From positions 124,001 to 188,000 of the forward strand of contig NZ_JAIFZQ010000004.1 of NCBI RefSeq assembly GCF_019710585.1: DNA of 64,000 bases. The letters are read 5' to 3'. Positions 48,082 through 59,100 of the stretch are shown piece after piece (position 1 is the first letter of the stretch; every line of letters starts with the position of its first letter). Made by a program: the position numbers and the translations under genes. Source of the stretch: Arthrobacter sp. MAHUQ-56. Its GTDB lineage: Bacteria; Actinomycetota; Actinomycetes; Actinomycetales; Micrococcaceae. The notes beneath the pieces were generated by a model. It was given only the letters and a program-made list of their open reading frames with translations, was not told the origin of the DNA and searched no databases.

Positions 48082-50693
48082 TGCTGGCCATGTCCTTGCT
48101 GGTGGTGGCCTGGCTGGCCTTCTGGCTGGGTTTGTCCGTGCGGCGTGCCGCCTTCCTGCGGCACGGTCCCTTGCGCTGGCGCAGCTTCCGGACCGCCAGG
48201 GGCACGACGGCGGCGCGCACCCAGGAGCCCGGCCGGCGCGGGCAGCCGCAGCCGGGCGCCGCGCAGGGTCAAGCCCCCTCCCGAGCCCATGGCTGTGCGG
48301 GCATCGGCCAGCAGGGACCGCGGCGAGAACCGTGCCTGCTGGCGCCGCCAGAAGCCCACGGTGGCGGTCATTTCCTTCAGGGACCCGTCGACCACCGTCC
48401 AGTAGTCGCGGACCTCCTCCTCGCTGGGCTGCCCGGCGCCAAAGATCGACGCGTCGGCCCGGCGTGCCAGCAGGGTGGTGGTCGCCTGGCTGGCCGGGAA
48501 TGCCTCGGCCAGGACGGCAGCGCTTTCGCGGCGCGTCGAACGGGTGTCGACGGCGGCACCCATGTCGGTTGCCAGGCTCACCACCTCGCTCCATCCTCCG
48601 CCCACGCGCTGGGCCGGATTGCCGTCGCTGAAACGCGACTTCCGGCGTCGTGTCTTCAGCAGGGCAATCAGCAGCAGCGGCAGGGCAAGGATAGCGAGCG
48701 GAATCGCGACGACGCCCAGCGCACCCAGCAGGGCACCCCAGAACAGCCAGGGGTTGTTTTTCTTCTGGTCGGCGTCCAGCGCGTCGGGCGAGGAGTCCGG
48801 CGGCAGGTCCGCGGGCTCCTGCGGCGGGGGCGGCGGCTGCAGCACCTGCGGCTTGGGCTTGGACTTGTTTTCGGGGTCCGGCGGGATGGGGATGTTGTCC
48901 TTGGGCGGCGTCGGGTCGAAGCTGACCCAGCCCACCCGCTCGAACGCGACCTCCACCCAGGCGTGGACATCCTTTCCGGTGATCTTCACCTCGCCGGCGC
49001 CGTTTTCGGGGCTGGTCGGCTCCGGGTAGAACCCCATCACCACGCGGGACGGGATGCCCAGGTGCCGGAGCATCAGGGACATGGCGACGGCGTACTGTTC
49101 GTCGTCACCGAGCATCTGCTTGGCGGTCAGCAAGTTGCGGATCCGCGCGGACCCGTGGCCCGAGACGCTGGGCAGCTGCCCCTCGCTCACCAGCCCGTTG
49201 CTGAAGGCGCCGGTTTTCTGGAAGTGCGCCTCGATCTGGCGGACCCTGTCGATCGCCGTGGGCGCATCCGCCGAAAGGTCGTTGGCCTGCGAGCCCACGA
49301 CCGGCGGTACCTCCAGCGGGTCCGGCAGGGAGACTTTCGCGAAGTCGTACTGTGTCAGCTGGCCGTGTTCGAGCTTGACGGGGTCAGACACCTGGACGCT
49401 GTAGGAATCCCCGCGCGCCAGCCCGTTCGTGCTCACGGCGGTGTCCGTGCCCGGGTTGAAGTAGAGGCCGGAGGCCGCGGCGGAGCCACCCTGGTCGAAG
49501 CTGATGCCGGTGGTCTTGCGCCCGCCGGGCACGAAGTAGCCCTGGTAGTCCTCGATGCTGATGCTGATCGAGTAGTCATTCGTCGGGACCACTCCGGAGG
49601 CTTCGGCGAGGGTGTTGATGGATTTCGCATCCCCCACCTTGCTGAAGTTGCCGGAACCGTTCGGGTCCATGTTGTAGTTGGTGCCGTTGAAGGCATCCAG
49701 GGCGCCGAGCCGCACCCGGCCGTCCCGTGGCAGGCCCTTGACCACGAACAGGGTGTCGTCCTTCTTGTCCTTCACGTAGGTCCGGAAGCTGGCCAGGGGC
49801 GTGATGTAGTCCTTGGGATCGAACGGTGGGACCACCACGTTCCGGAGGACCTTCCGTTCATCGCCGGCGCTCACCAGCGGGGCAGACACTGCCGTGACGC
49901 CGACACTCAGCGCGATCACGCCCGCGGCCATGCCCAGCCTCCTGATCCTGGCGCGCCGGGCGGCTGCGGAGTCGGTCTGCGGGGAGTTGACGGACACCCG
50001 CCGGGTGTTGTTCCGGCGCAGCACGTCGCGCCGGAAGGTGGCCCAGGCGATGCCCAGGACCGTCAGGCCGATCCCCCGCTCCAGCGTCAGGAACGCGGCG
50101 TTGGTGCTGAAGGCGATCCCGGTGACGAAGAGGACCAGGACCGGGAGGAGGGGCAAGTAGGGGCTCCTGGCCCGCCAGGTCAGGACCGCTGCCACCAGCG
50201 CCGTCACGAGGCAGCTGAGGAACGGGACGATGAGCACGCCACCCGCCGTTCCCACCGGGACCCCTACGGTGAGCATGTCCTTCCAGGCGAACACGATGCC
50301 CAGGAGCAGGGTCCGAAGGGACTCCAGGCTGGGCACGAAGCCGGCGATCGCCGCGTCGGGGACGGCCAGCCAGGTTCCCAGGACCAGGTAGGCGCCGAGG
50401 GCCAGGGCGGTGGTGATCAGCAGCCCCAGCCGCAGGTGGGCGTTGGCTGCGCCGATCGCCAGGCCAAGGAGGATGCCGCCGAATCCGGACAGCAGGTAGT
50501 AGGGGTCGCCGCCGAAGCTCAGGCCGAAGCCGAGCAGGCCGAGCCCCAGCAGGACCACCAGGGCTCCGGCGTCGAGCAGGAAGTGCCACGGCGGCTGGCC
50601 GTCCGCGAAGGCGGAGTCCTTGCCGGCGGCCTTGCGGCTGGTACGCGTCCGCCGGGGCTGCAGGTGTGGGGAGGTGCCGGGCGCGGTGCTCAT
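48078..50693 (-). CDS. transglutaminase-fold membrane protein (TgpA-like), catalytic Cys missing
   Basis: 871 residues. Five to six N-terminal membrane helices (about 30-230), a long extracellular part with a TgpA-type N-domain (about 260-490), the transglutaminase core (about 500-600), a Pro-rich linker, a membrane helix (about 660-685) and a cytoplasmic tail. The core keeps the His in VHAWVEVAFERVGWVSF and the Asp in FDPTPP. Where active enzymes have G-x-C-E-x-(Y/F)-A, this protein reads GDDEQYA, so the nucleophile Cys is an Asp. It is therefore probably not an acyl transferase. It lies between DUF58 and RDD-FHA genes with 4-nt overlaps at both ends, the standard MoxR-DUF58-transglutaminase trio. 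Confidence 0.9.
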   Translation of the reverse strand: MSTAPGTSPHLQPRRTRTSRKAAGKDSAFADGQPPWHFLLDAGALVVLLGLGLLGFGLSFGGDPYYLLSGFGGILLGLAIGAANAHLRLGLLITTALALGAYLVLGTWLAVPDAAIAGFVPSLESLRTLLLGIVFAWKDMLTVGVPVGTAGGVLIVPFLSCLVTALVAAVLTWRARSPYLPLLPVLVLFVTGIAFSTNAAFLTLERGIGLTVLGIAWATFRRDVLRRNNTRRVSVNSPQTDSAAARRARIRRLGMAAGVIALSVGVTAVSAPLVSAGDERKVLRNVVVPPFDPKDYITPLASFRTYVKDKKDDTLFVVKGLPRDGRVRLGALDAFNGTNYNMDPNGSGNFSKVGDAKSINTLAEASGVVPTNDYSISISIEDYQGYFVPGGRKTTGISFDQGGSAAASGLYFNPGTDTAVSTNGLARGDSYSVQVSDPVKLEHGQLTQYDFAKVSLPDPLEVPPVVGSQANDLSADAPTAIDRVRQIEAHFQKTGAFSNGLVSEGQLPSVSGHGSARIRNLLTAKQMLGDDEQYAVAMSLMLRHLGIPSRVVMGFYPEPTSPENGAGEVKITGKDVHAWVEVAFERVGWVSFDPTPPKDNIPIPPDPENKSKPKPQVLQPPPPPQEPADLPPDSSPDALDADQKKNNPWLFWGALLGALGVVAIPLAILALPLLLIALLKTRRRKSRFSDGNPAQRVGGGWSEVVSLATDMGAAVDTRSTRRESAAVLAEAFPASQATTTLLARRADASIFGAGQPSEEEVRDYWTVVDGSLKEMTATVGFWRRQQARFSPRSLLADARTAMGSGGGLTLRGARLRLPAPAGLLGARRRRAPGGPEAAPAQGTVPQEGGTPHGQTQPEGQPGHHQQGHGQQ

Positions 50694-52033
50694 GCGGCCG
50701 CCTTTCTCAGCACGATGGCGAGGTCGCCCAAGTCACCGAGCGTGAGGACGGTCAGGTCCGCGATGTTGGCGCGGCTGGGTGCTGCACCGGCTTCCACCCG
50801 GACCGCCAGGCTGCGCACGCCGGGCAGGACCGAGGATGCGGCGGAACGGAGCTGGGTGGCAGTGACGTTGCTTCCCACCACGAAGAACACCACGGAGGCG
50901 TTGGGAACGGTGTCCGCCAGGGTCCGGGCAAGGTCGACGGCGGTGCGGCGCATGGGTGCGCCGGCAACCCGGGTCATGTCGTCGAGCATGTTCCGCCCGG
51001 TTTCGCAGCGCAGCGGTCCCTTTTGGGTGAGGACGTCCAGTTCGCGCTGTTCGCGGATGGCCTGCCGGCCGATGGAAGCGGCAACGGAGATCGCCATCTC
51101 GAACTCATTTTCCGAGGCGTATTCGTCCGTGTTGATGGACAGTGAGATAGCCAGGTGGGCGCGGCGGGTTTCTTCGAACTGGCGCACCATCAGCTTGTTG
51201 GTGCGCGCCGTCGTCTTCCAGTGGATGTGCCTGCGGTCATCGCCGGGAACGTAGTCGCGCAGGGCGTGGAACGAGACGTCCGCGCTGGAGAGGTCGGTGG
51301 TGGGCATGCCTTCCAGGTCCCGGATGAAGCCCGCTGCCGAACCTGCCAGGGCGACGGTGCGGGGGTGGACGAAGAGGTCCTCCGGGTCCGTCCAGAGGAC
51401 CTGGCGGCGCAGGAGGTGCAGGGGGTCTGCCCGGACCGAGCGTACCGGCCCCACCACGATGACGGCGCGCCGGGCGGTGGGGATGGTGAACAGGTCCTCG
51501 TGGACCTGGCCGGGTTTCATCCGGGGAAGGTGGAAGACGGCAGTGGTGCTGCCCACCGGCAGTTCCAGGGCGGCGGGCAGCAGCGGCCGGGCGGACGTGT
51601 TGGACACGGCAATGCTGCCTACGGCGCTGTCCCCCACTGCCACCCGCGTCCGGGCGAGGTCCAGCACCACCCCGTAGGACGAGCGGCCCAGGATGAAGGC
51701 GACCGCGATGATGAACATGGCGAACGCCGCGATGGCCGCGGCCTTGGCTTCCTGCCACCCAAAGGCCTGCCCCGTTGCCCAGAGCAGGATGGCGGCGGCA
51801 AGGACCGACCAGCCCAGGATGCTGACCACTGACAGCACCGGCCAGGCGTACTTGAGCCAGGTGTCCCGGACGGCACGCCACGCAGGCGTAAGGGCAAGGG
51901 CGGCGGTGTTGGTGGCCTCGGCCCACACGGCCGCTGGGTGCAGGCGGGTGGGGCGGCCGTTCCGGTGGAAGGGTTGCTGGAGTCGCTCCGCGAGCCGGGT
52001 CAGCGGGGTGCCGCTGGACGTGCCGTCGGACAT
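50690..52033 (-). CDS. DUF58 domain protein
   Basis: 447 residues. Two N-terminal membrane helices (about 55-105, VLSVVSILGWSVLAAAILLWATG), then a beta-rich part and the DUF58 core with the signature DDRRHIHWKTTARTNKLMVRQFEE. A von Willebrand A-like end follows, although the MIDAS metal residues are not obvious. DUF58 proteins are regular partners of MoxR ATPases and are thought to be clients or adaptors of them. The gene overlaps the transglutaminase-like gene by 4 nt (ATGA) and follows moxR after 63 nt. Confidence 0.92.
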   Translation of the reverse strand: MSDGTSSGTPLTRLAERLQQPFHRNGRPTRLHPAAVWAEATNTAALALTPAWRAVRDTWLKYAWPVLSVVSILGWSVLAAAILLWATGQAFGWQEAKAAAIAAFAMFIIAVAFILGRSSYGVVLDLARTRVAVGDSAVGSIAVSNTSARPLLPAALELPVGSTTAVFHLPRMKPGQVHEDLFTIPTARRAVIVVGPVRSVRADPLHLLRRQVLWTDPEDLFVHPRTVALAGSAAGFIRDLEGMPTTDLSSADVSFHALRDYVPGDDRRHIHWKTTARTNKLMVRQFEETRRAHLAISLSINTDEYASENEFEMAISVAASIGRQAIREQRELDVLTQKGPLRCETGRNMLDDMTRVAGAPMRRTAVDLARTLADTVPNASVVFFVVGSNVTATQLRSAASSVLPGVRSLAVRVEAGAAPSRANIADLTVLTLGDLGDLAIVLRKAAA

Positions 52034-52096
52034 AGGGTGTGCCTTCGTTGTTGCGCTGAAAGGGAGTGTGCTGGTGCGGGGCGCGTGCCCGGCGGG

Positions 52097-53068
52097 TCAG
52101 GCGCTGGTGCGCTGCTGCGGGGCGGCGACTTCGGCCAGGATCCTGGTCAGGACCGCTTCAGCGGTCGCACCCGAAAATTCGGCCTCCGGGTCCATGACGA
52201 ACCGGTGGGTCCACACCACTGCCGCCAGTTCCTTGATGTCGTCCGGCAGGACGAAGTTCCGTCCCTGCGATGCTGCCCAGACCTTGGCGGCCCGGACCAT
52301 GGCCAGGGCGCCGCGGACGGAGACACCGAGCCGGGTCTCCGGCGCGTTCCGGGTCTCCTCGCACAGCCGGGAGATGTATTCCAGCACCGCGGTGTCCACG
52401 TGGGCGGTGGCAGCGAGGTCAGCCATGTCCGCCACCGCCTGCGTGGTGATGACGGCGTTCAATTCCTTGGAACGGTCCTTCAGGTTGGATCCGCCAAGGA
52501 GCCGGACCGTGGAGGCGTGGTCCGGGTATCCGATGGAGGTCTTGATCAGGAAGCGGTCCAGCTGGGCCTCGGGGAGGCGGTAGGTACCGGCCTGCTCGAT
52601 CGGGTTCTGGGTCGCCATCACCATGAAGGGCCGGCCGGCGGAGTACGTGACGCCATCGACCGTCACGCGGGATTCCTCCATGACCTCCAGCAGGGCGGAC
52701 TGGGTCTTGGGCGAGGCACGGTTGATCTCATCGGCCAGGACGATGTTGTTGAAGATCGGGCCCTTGTGGAATTCGAATTTCTGCGTCTTCTGGTCGTAGA
52801 TGGTCACACCAGTGACGTCGGAGGGCAGCAGGTCAGGGGTGAACTGGATGCGGTTGTTGGAGCCCTGCACGGTGGCCGCCAGGGCCCGGGCCAGGGAGGT
52901 CTTTCCGGTACCCGGCGCGTCTTCGAAGAGGACGTGGCCTTCGGCCAGCATCGCCGTGAAGGTCAGCCGGATGACGTGTTCCTTGCCCAACACTGCCTGG
53001 CCGACGTTGGCAACGAGCTTTTCGAACGTGTCGGCAAACCACGCGGCCTGCTCGGTGGTCATGGTCAT
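52097..53068 (-). CDS. MoxR-family AAA+ ATPase
   Basis: 323 residues. AAA+ chaperone-like ATPase: Walker A in EDAPGTGKTSLARALA, Walker B in NNIVLADEINRASPKTQSALLEVMEE, sensor 1 in PFMVMATQNPIEQAGTYRLPEAQLDRFL, and the lid with sensor 2 (VSVRGALAMVRAAKVWA). MoxR proteins help mature or assemble protein complexes, typically together with the DUF58/VWA partner coded next. GGTGGTTCC-type AGGAACC lies before the ATG. It follows the giant FN3 gene after 75 bp that contain a strong hairpin. Confidence 0.96.
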   Translation of the reverse strand: MTMTTEQAAWFADTFEKLVANVGQAVLGKEHVIRLTFTAMLAEGHVLFEDAPGTGKTSLARALAATVQGSNNRIQFTPDLLPSDVTGVTIYDQKTQKFEFHKGPIFNNIVLADEINRASPKTQSALLEVMEESRVTVDGVTYSAGRPFMVMATQNPIEQAGTYRLPEAQLDRFLIKTSIGYPDHASTVRLLGGSNLKDRSKELNAVITTQAVADMADLAATAHVDTAVLEYISRLCEETRNAPETRLGVSVRGALAMVRAAKVWAASQGRNFVLPDDIKELAAVVWTHRFVMDPEAEFSGATAEAVLTRILAEVAAPQQRTSA

Positions 53069-53100
53069 GAGGTGGTTCCTTCTGCTGTGGTCAGGTTCTC

Positions 53101-53123
53101 CGCGGGGCCCGGCGGGCCCCGCG
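53101..53123 (-). terminator. GC-rich hairpin between the FN3 gene and moxR
   Basis: CGCGGGGCCCGGCGGGCCCCGCG: an 11-nt inverted repeat around one central base, 21 nt past the stop of the giant gene. There is no T-run, so partial termination, or protection of the upstream mRNA end, is more likely than full termination. Confidence 0.5.
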
Positions 53124-53143
53124 GCTGCGTTGCGGTCGGTTGG

Positions 53144-56100
53144 TCAGCGGTTGGGCATCCCGTTGGGTGGGTTGCACCCGACGTTGGAGGTATCGCAGCG
53201 GAGCCAGTTGCCCGCTGCCATGCCTTCGCTCAGGTGGTACCAGATGCCGCTGGGGTTGTTCGAGGTCTTGTACCAGACCTGGTAGCGGTCGGCCCGGGAG
53301 TAGGCGCCGGCGTCGAGCCATTTTCCTTCTCCGGTGCACTGGGACGGGTTCCCGGCGATGTAGCTGTCGGTGCCCTTGCGGGGTTCGGTGCAGCTGCGGA
53401 CCGGGCTGGCGGTGACGTTCCAGGACGTGGGCGGGGGTGGGGTCGGGTCGGCGCCGGAAGTGGATGTGGCGGGTCCACCAATGGCACCATCCACCACGGT
53501 CACGGCACGTACGCGCAGCCTGTGGCTCTGGTCCCAGCCACCGGCACCGGCGTCGAACCTGTTTGCAGTCCCGACGTTCTGCCAGCCCCCGCCGTCCATG
53601 CTGACCTCGTAGTACTTGAGCGGCCGGCCGTTGGTGTTGGGGTCGTTCCACGTCCAGTGCACCTGGCCGTCGCCCTTTGCCGAGGTGGTGCCGTTGACAT
53701 TCGGTGCGTTGGCCGGCCCGTACGGGTTGCCGTTGCCGATGGCGCTGGCATCGCCGGAAACGTTGTTCTTGGTGGAGGTGGCGATGATCGTCACGGTGAT
53801 GTCCCGGCCGTTGGTCATGCCGCCGATGGTTCCGCCGCCGGCCGCGATGGGCCCGCTCCTGCCGTCGGCGTTGTAGGAGTACACGATTTCACTGGCGGTG
53901 GATCCGTTACGCTGGGCCTCCGTCAGGGGCGTGAACGTCACCTTAAGCTGCCCGCTGGTGCCGGTAGGCGCCACGCTTCCGCTGCTCACCATGCCCGGCT
54001 TGCCCACGGCACGGATCGCCGCCGACTGGGCGCTGGTGGCGCTGGTGCCGGCCTTGTTCGTGGCCGAAACCGTGAACGTGTAGTTCGTCTCAGAGTTGTC
54101 CACGGTGACGTTCTGCGAAGTTCCGGCGACCTGCTGGCTTGCCACGACGGCACCGCCGCGGAGGGTAGTCAGGGTGTAGGCGGAGATGGCGTCACCGTTG
54201 TTGTTGGGCGCAGCCCAGCTGACTTTCAGCTGGCTTTGCGATCCCACGGACGCGGCCTGTGACGCCGAAGGCGCAGTCGGCGTCGCGGGGACACCGGCCG
54301 GTACTTCGGCTGCCGAGTATGGGCTCCATTCGGACGGTTCCTTGGCGTCGTTCCGGGCCAGGACCCGCACCTTGTAGGACACGCCGTTCTGCAGGCCCTT
54401 CCAGACATAGCTGACCGAGGTCAGCCCCTGGACCTGGGCGTTCTGCCCTGCAGGCGCGGGTGAGATTTCCAGGTCGTAGGACTTGACCGGCGAGCCCTTG
54501 CTGGCCGGAGCCGTCCAGTTGATGGCCAGTTCCCTGTCGCCAAACTTCAGCGACGGTGCCAGCGGGGTATCGGGCTTGACGTCGGGCCGGACGTCGGCCG
54601 AGGCCGGGGACCGGTCCGACTCGCCGAACTCATTGGTGGCCGTCACCTGGAAGTGGTACGTGGTGTTGTTGGTCAGCCCGTTGAGCGTGCACGTGTTGGC
54701 CGGGCAGTCCTGCCGGAACCCGCCTTCGCCATACACGGTGTATTTGGTGATGGGCGAACCCCGGTCCGCCGCGGCGGACCAGTTCAGCAGCGCGGTTTGG
54801 TCGCCCACGCTTTGCGCCTGCGGCGTGGTGGGGGCGGCCGGCTTGTCCTTGACGGTCAGCCGCACCCGCGCAGTGGCGTGCCGGGATGCGTCCCCGGTCT
54901 TGTCCTCCACGGTGTAGGCCACCACCATGGTTCCGGTAAAGCCGGGGGCCGGCGTGACCGTCACCGAGTCACCGTTAACCCCCACGTTGCCGCTGCCCGT
55001 TTCGGTATTGGCCGCGATGATCTTCAGCGGTGTTTCCGGGAACGGGTTGGCATCGTTCGCCAGGACGTTGATGGTGACCGGTTTGCCGGCGGCGGCGTTG
55101 GCTTCGACGTCGTCGTTCGCCACCGGCTTGGGCCGGTTGGAGGCCGTCACGGCAAGCTGGTAGGTCGCCGTCGCTTCGAGCCCGCGCGGGTCCGTCGCCT
55201 TCACCTGGACCGCGGCCTTGGAGCCGGTGCCGGTGGAGTCCGCCGCCGAAACCTTCAAGGACTTGCCCTCGACGCTGGCGTTGAACCCGGCGGGGGCGCC
55301 GCCCACCAGTTCGTACTTCATTTTCCCGAGGTCGTCCCGGTCGGGATCGGAGGTCAGTTTCGCGAGGTCGGTGGTGGCCGAGTCACCCTTGGGGACGTCG
55401 ATGGCGGCGCCCAGGAGTTCGGGCGGATTGTTCTTGTTCGGGTCGGGCAGGACCTTTGTGCGGATGCTGAGGGTGGCCTTCAGCCCGGCCGGATCGTCCG
55501 GTCCGGTGCCGTCGGTCACTTCGAAGGTCAGCGAACCGGGACCGACGTAGTCTGCGCCGGCGGTGTACTTCAAGCCGGTGCCGTCGCGGGTGACCGGGTT
55601 GCTGCCGTCAGCACCGATGAGCTTGATCCGGTCGGCCTGGGTCAACCGTGGCGACTTGCCTTCGCGGACCTTGACCCACTCGTTGAGGTCGACGTCGACG
55701 GATTGCCCGGACACCACCTCGAGGACCTCGTCCTTTGCCAGTGTGGGGACCTGCTGGCCGAGGCCGGGAACCCAGATGACGGCCGTGGACTTGAGCCCGT
55801 CCACGTCCTCCACGGTGTAGGGGATGAGCTGGGGCTGATCGGTGAGGTCGACCAGCATGTTCCCGTTGCCCCCGGGCCTGGCCGTGGCGGCCTCGGTGCT
55901 GATCTTCAGGTTCTCCCCCACCCCGTCGGGGTCTTCGTCGTTCTTGAGGACGGGAACATCCACGGCGGTCTTGCCCATGGTCTGGGCGGACGTCACCCTG
56001 TCGTCCCGGGCGAGCGGTGCCTTGAGCGGTACGTCGTTGTCCACCACCATGCGGATGGTGGCCTGGGCTGTGGCGTCCCGGTCGTCGGCGATGGTGTAGC

Positions 56101-59100
56101 GGACGTTGACCGTCCCGGCCTCGTTGGGGGCCAGGAGGAGGATGCGGCCGCTGTTCCTGCTCACGGTAGCCTGCAGCGCGGGATCGGCCTCGATGCCGTC
56201 GGTGAGGATGCGGATGCGGTCGCCGTCGGGATCGGTGTCGTTTGCGGTGGCGTCGACGGCGATCTGGCGGCCGGGCCGGACCCGGACCTCGTCGTCCACG
56301 GGCGTTGGCTTCTGGTTCATGTCACCGCGGGGGGCGACGCCAACCGTCACGGTGCCGGTGTTCACGGCGCCCTGGCGGTCCACCACCTTGTAGCGGAAGG
56401 TGTCGGTACCGGCCCCGTCCCCGGCGGCGGTGAAGTCAATGAAGCTGCTGCCCACGGTGGCCGTGCCCATGGCCGGGGTGCTGTCGATGCCGGTCAGTTG
56501 GACGGAGTCGCCGTCGGGATCGATGCCATCGAGCGGGACAGGGATCCGGACGGTCCCTGCAGCCACCACACGCGCGGTGAGGTTGCGCGGCTGCGGCCGG
56601 GAGTTCTCCGCGCCTTCGAGCGGCAGGATATGGATGGTGACGGCGGCGGCGCTCTTCTGTCCCTGGGGGTCCACGGCGTTGTAGATGGCGCGGACGGTCT
56701 TGGGCTGGCTGCCCGCGATGAACCGGAGCGTGTTCTCGGAGACGAAGCTCTTGCCGTCGGCCGGGTCCACGGCCTGCGGCAGGACGGGGTCAACGGTCAG
56801 TTCCTGGCCCTGCGGGTGCGTGTCGTTGTCCAGGACAGGGATGGTGACGACGTCGTTGACGCGGACATTGACTTCATCCGGCTTGGGCTGCGGTGCCTCG
56901 ACGACGGCCGGGGCCGGGACGGGCACCACGGAGACGCTGCCCGTGGCGGACTTCCTGCCGTTGGACATCGTGTATTCGAAGAGGATGGGGTCCTTGGTTC
57001 CCAGGATGTCCGTGATCCTCAGGACGCTGTGGTTGATCACGCTGACGGATACCGGCGCGTCTTCGGGCAGTTTGACTGACTGCAGCACGAGCACGCCGCC
57101 GGAGGGGTCGGAGTCGTTGGCCAGCGGGTCCAGCAGCACGCTTCCGCCGGCAGGCATCAGCGCAACGTCGTGGACTGCCACGGGGTCGCCGGTGTCGTTG
57201 CCGGATTCCACATCCACGCGGATAAGGCCCTGGCTGCTTTGGGGCCCGTTGCTGGCGATGTACGTCAGGTAGACCGGGCCCGGGGTGGTGCTGCGGAACG
57301 TGAAGGTGCCGCCGTCGGTCACCGGGCCGAGATCGGCCGGACCGTTGGCTTCCACCTGCGCCAGCCGGAGCGCGCCGCCGTTCGGGTCGACGTCGTTCTT
57401 CAGCGGCGAGATGACCAGGTCCTGGCCCACCACGGCCGTGACATGGTCCGCGTTGACCACCGGGGCCAGGGCGCCCGGCGGCTGGACGTTGACCACCACC
57501 TTGCCGGTGACCGTGGCGCGGCCGTCCCAGATGGTGACCTGGACGTTCTTCTTGCCGGCGGTTGCGCCGGAGTCCTGGAAGGTGAGCAGGCCGTCGCGCC
57601 GGACCTTGACCTGGTCCTGGTCGTTGTCCGCCTTGGCGTCCAGCAGGACCAGATCGTCGCCGTCGGGGTCGATCCAGTCGGTCAGGATGTTCTGGCTGAC
57701 GGTTTTGCCCTGTTCCACCAGCATGGTGGTGTCCTCGCCGCGCTTGAACTTCGGCGGCTTGTTGTCGTCCGGGCCCACCACGCTGAGCGTGACCTGGCCG
57801 GTGGCGGACAGGCCGCGGCCGTCGGAGGCGCTGTAGTTGAACGTCTCCGTGCCCGGTTTGGCGTCCGCGGGGACGGTGATCTGGAAAGCTGTCCCGCCAT
57901 AGATGTTTTCCAGGGTGCCGGACTTGGGCGCGGCCTCCGGCGCCACGGCAGCCGTCAGGACGTCGCCGTCGGGGTCTGAGTCGTTGTCCAGGACGCTGAG
58001 GATGGTGGTGCGGCCGGGGCGCACGCCGACGGCGTCGGGCTTGGTTTCCGGCGGCCGGTTGGGTTTGGTCCGGTCCGGCAGGACGTTGATGGTGTTGTTG
58101 TCCGCCGATTCCTGGTCCTGGTCGTCGGATTCGTTCTTGGGTGGGATGACGTCGTCCCAGTTGTTGACCAGCTGCATGTTCTGGTTCACCAGCCACACAT
58201 TGCCCGAGTTCACATCATTCAGGACCACCAGGTCCCGGTTCACCCGGAAAACATACGACGGCGACGCACTCGCCTTGGGCACCTCAACGTTCCTGTCATC
58301 ACCATCATTGACGCAATCACGCACATACTTGTTCGCACCCGACCACGCCGCATGCACACACCCGCCCAACTGCACCGGCGCCGCAGGAACACCCTCGCCA
58401 TCGAACGCCACCACCTTCGCCGTCCCGCCATCCAACGGCTGCTTCAACAACGCCTTCCGCGTCGCCACCGCCACGACATCACTGCCCGGCCCCGCCTGCT
58501 GCAACTTCGCATCCCGCGCATTCTCCAGCTGCAACCGCTTGCCACCGGGAAGGAACAGGCTGCCCGCGGCAGCATCCAACACCACCGGCCGGTCCCCCAC
58601 CACCGTCATCTGAAGATCCCCAGCCCCCCTCAGGTCAGCCCACGTATCCGACTCCGACGACGTCACCCCGCCGTCGGCATCGACCCCCGTCACCGTCACC
58701 GTCCCGGTCTTCGGATCCGCCGAATAAATCCGGTCATCCGAACCCACAGCAGACACCGTGCCCTCCGAACCCACCAACACCGGCTCAGACGCTTCCTGAT
58801 CAAAACCATTCACCGTCGACGGCGAAACAGCCCACACCTTCCCCGACGCAGCATCCGTCACCGACATCGTCCGCGCCCCAAAACTCACATCAGCAGCCCC
58901 CGGCAACTGCTTATCCCCACCAAGGCGCATATTCGCCGGCGACACCTGGTTCAACGTCGAACCAGTCTCATCATCAACAAACACCTCACCCGCATGCTGC
59001 AACACATCAAACGTCGCCGACGCCGGCGTCACCGCACCATCCAAAACACGCGACGGATAATTCAACCGCCCCACCGCATTCTTCGACTTACTGACCACCC

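Noticed and set aside
48082..48594. Extended N-terminus for the RDD/FHA protein
   Set aside because: The extension is Arg/Pro-rich and lies in the transglutaminase-like gene; the GTG at 48081 gives the zinc ribbon directly and a GTGA overlap.
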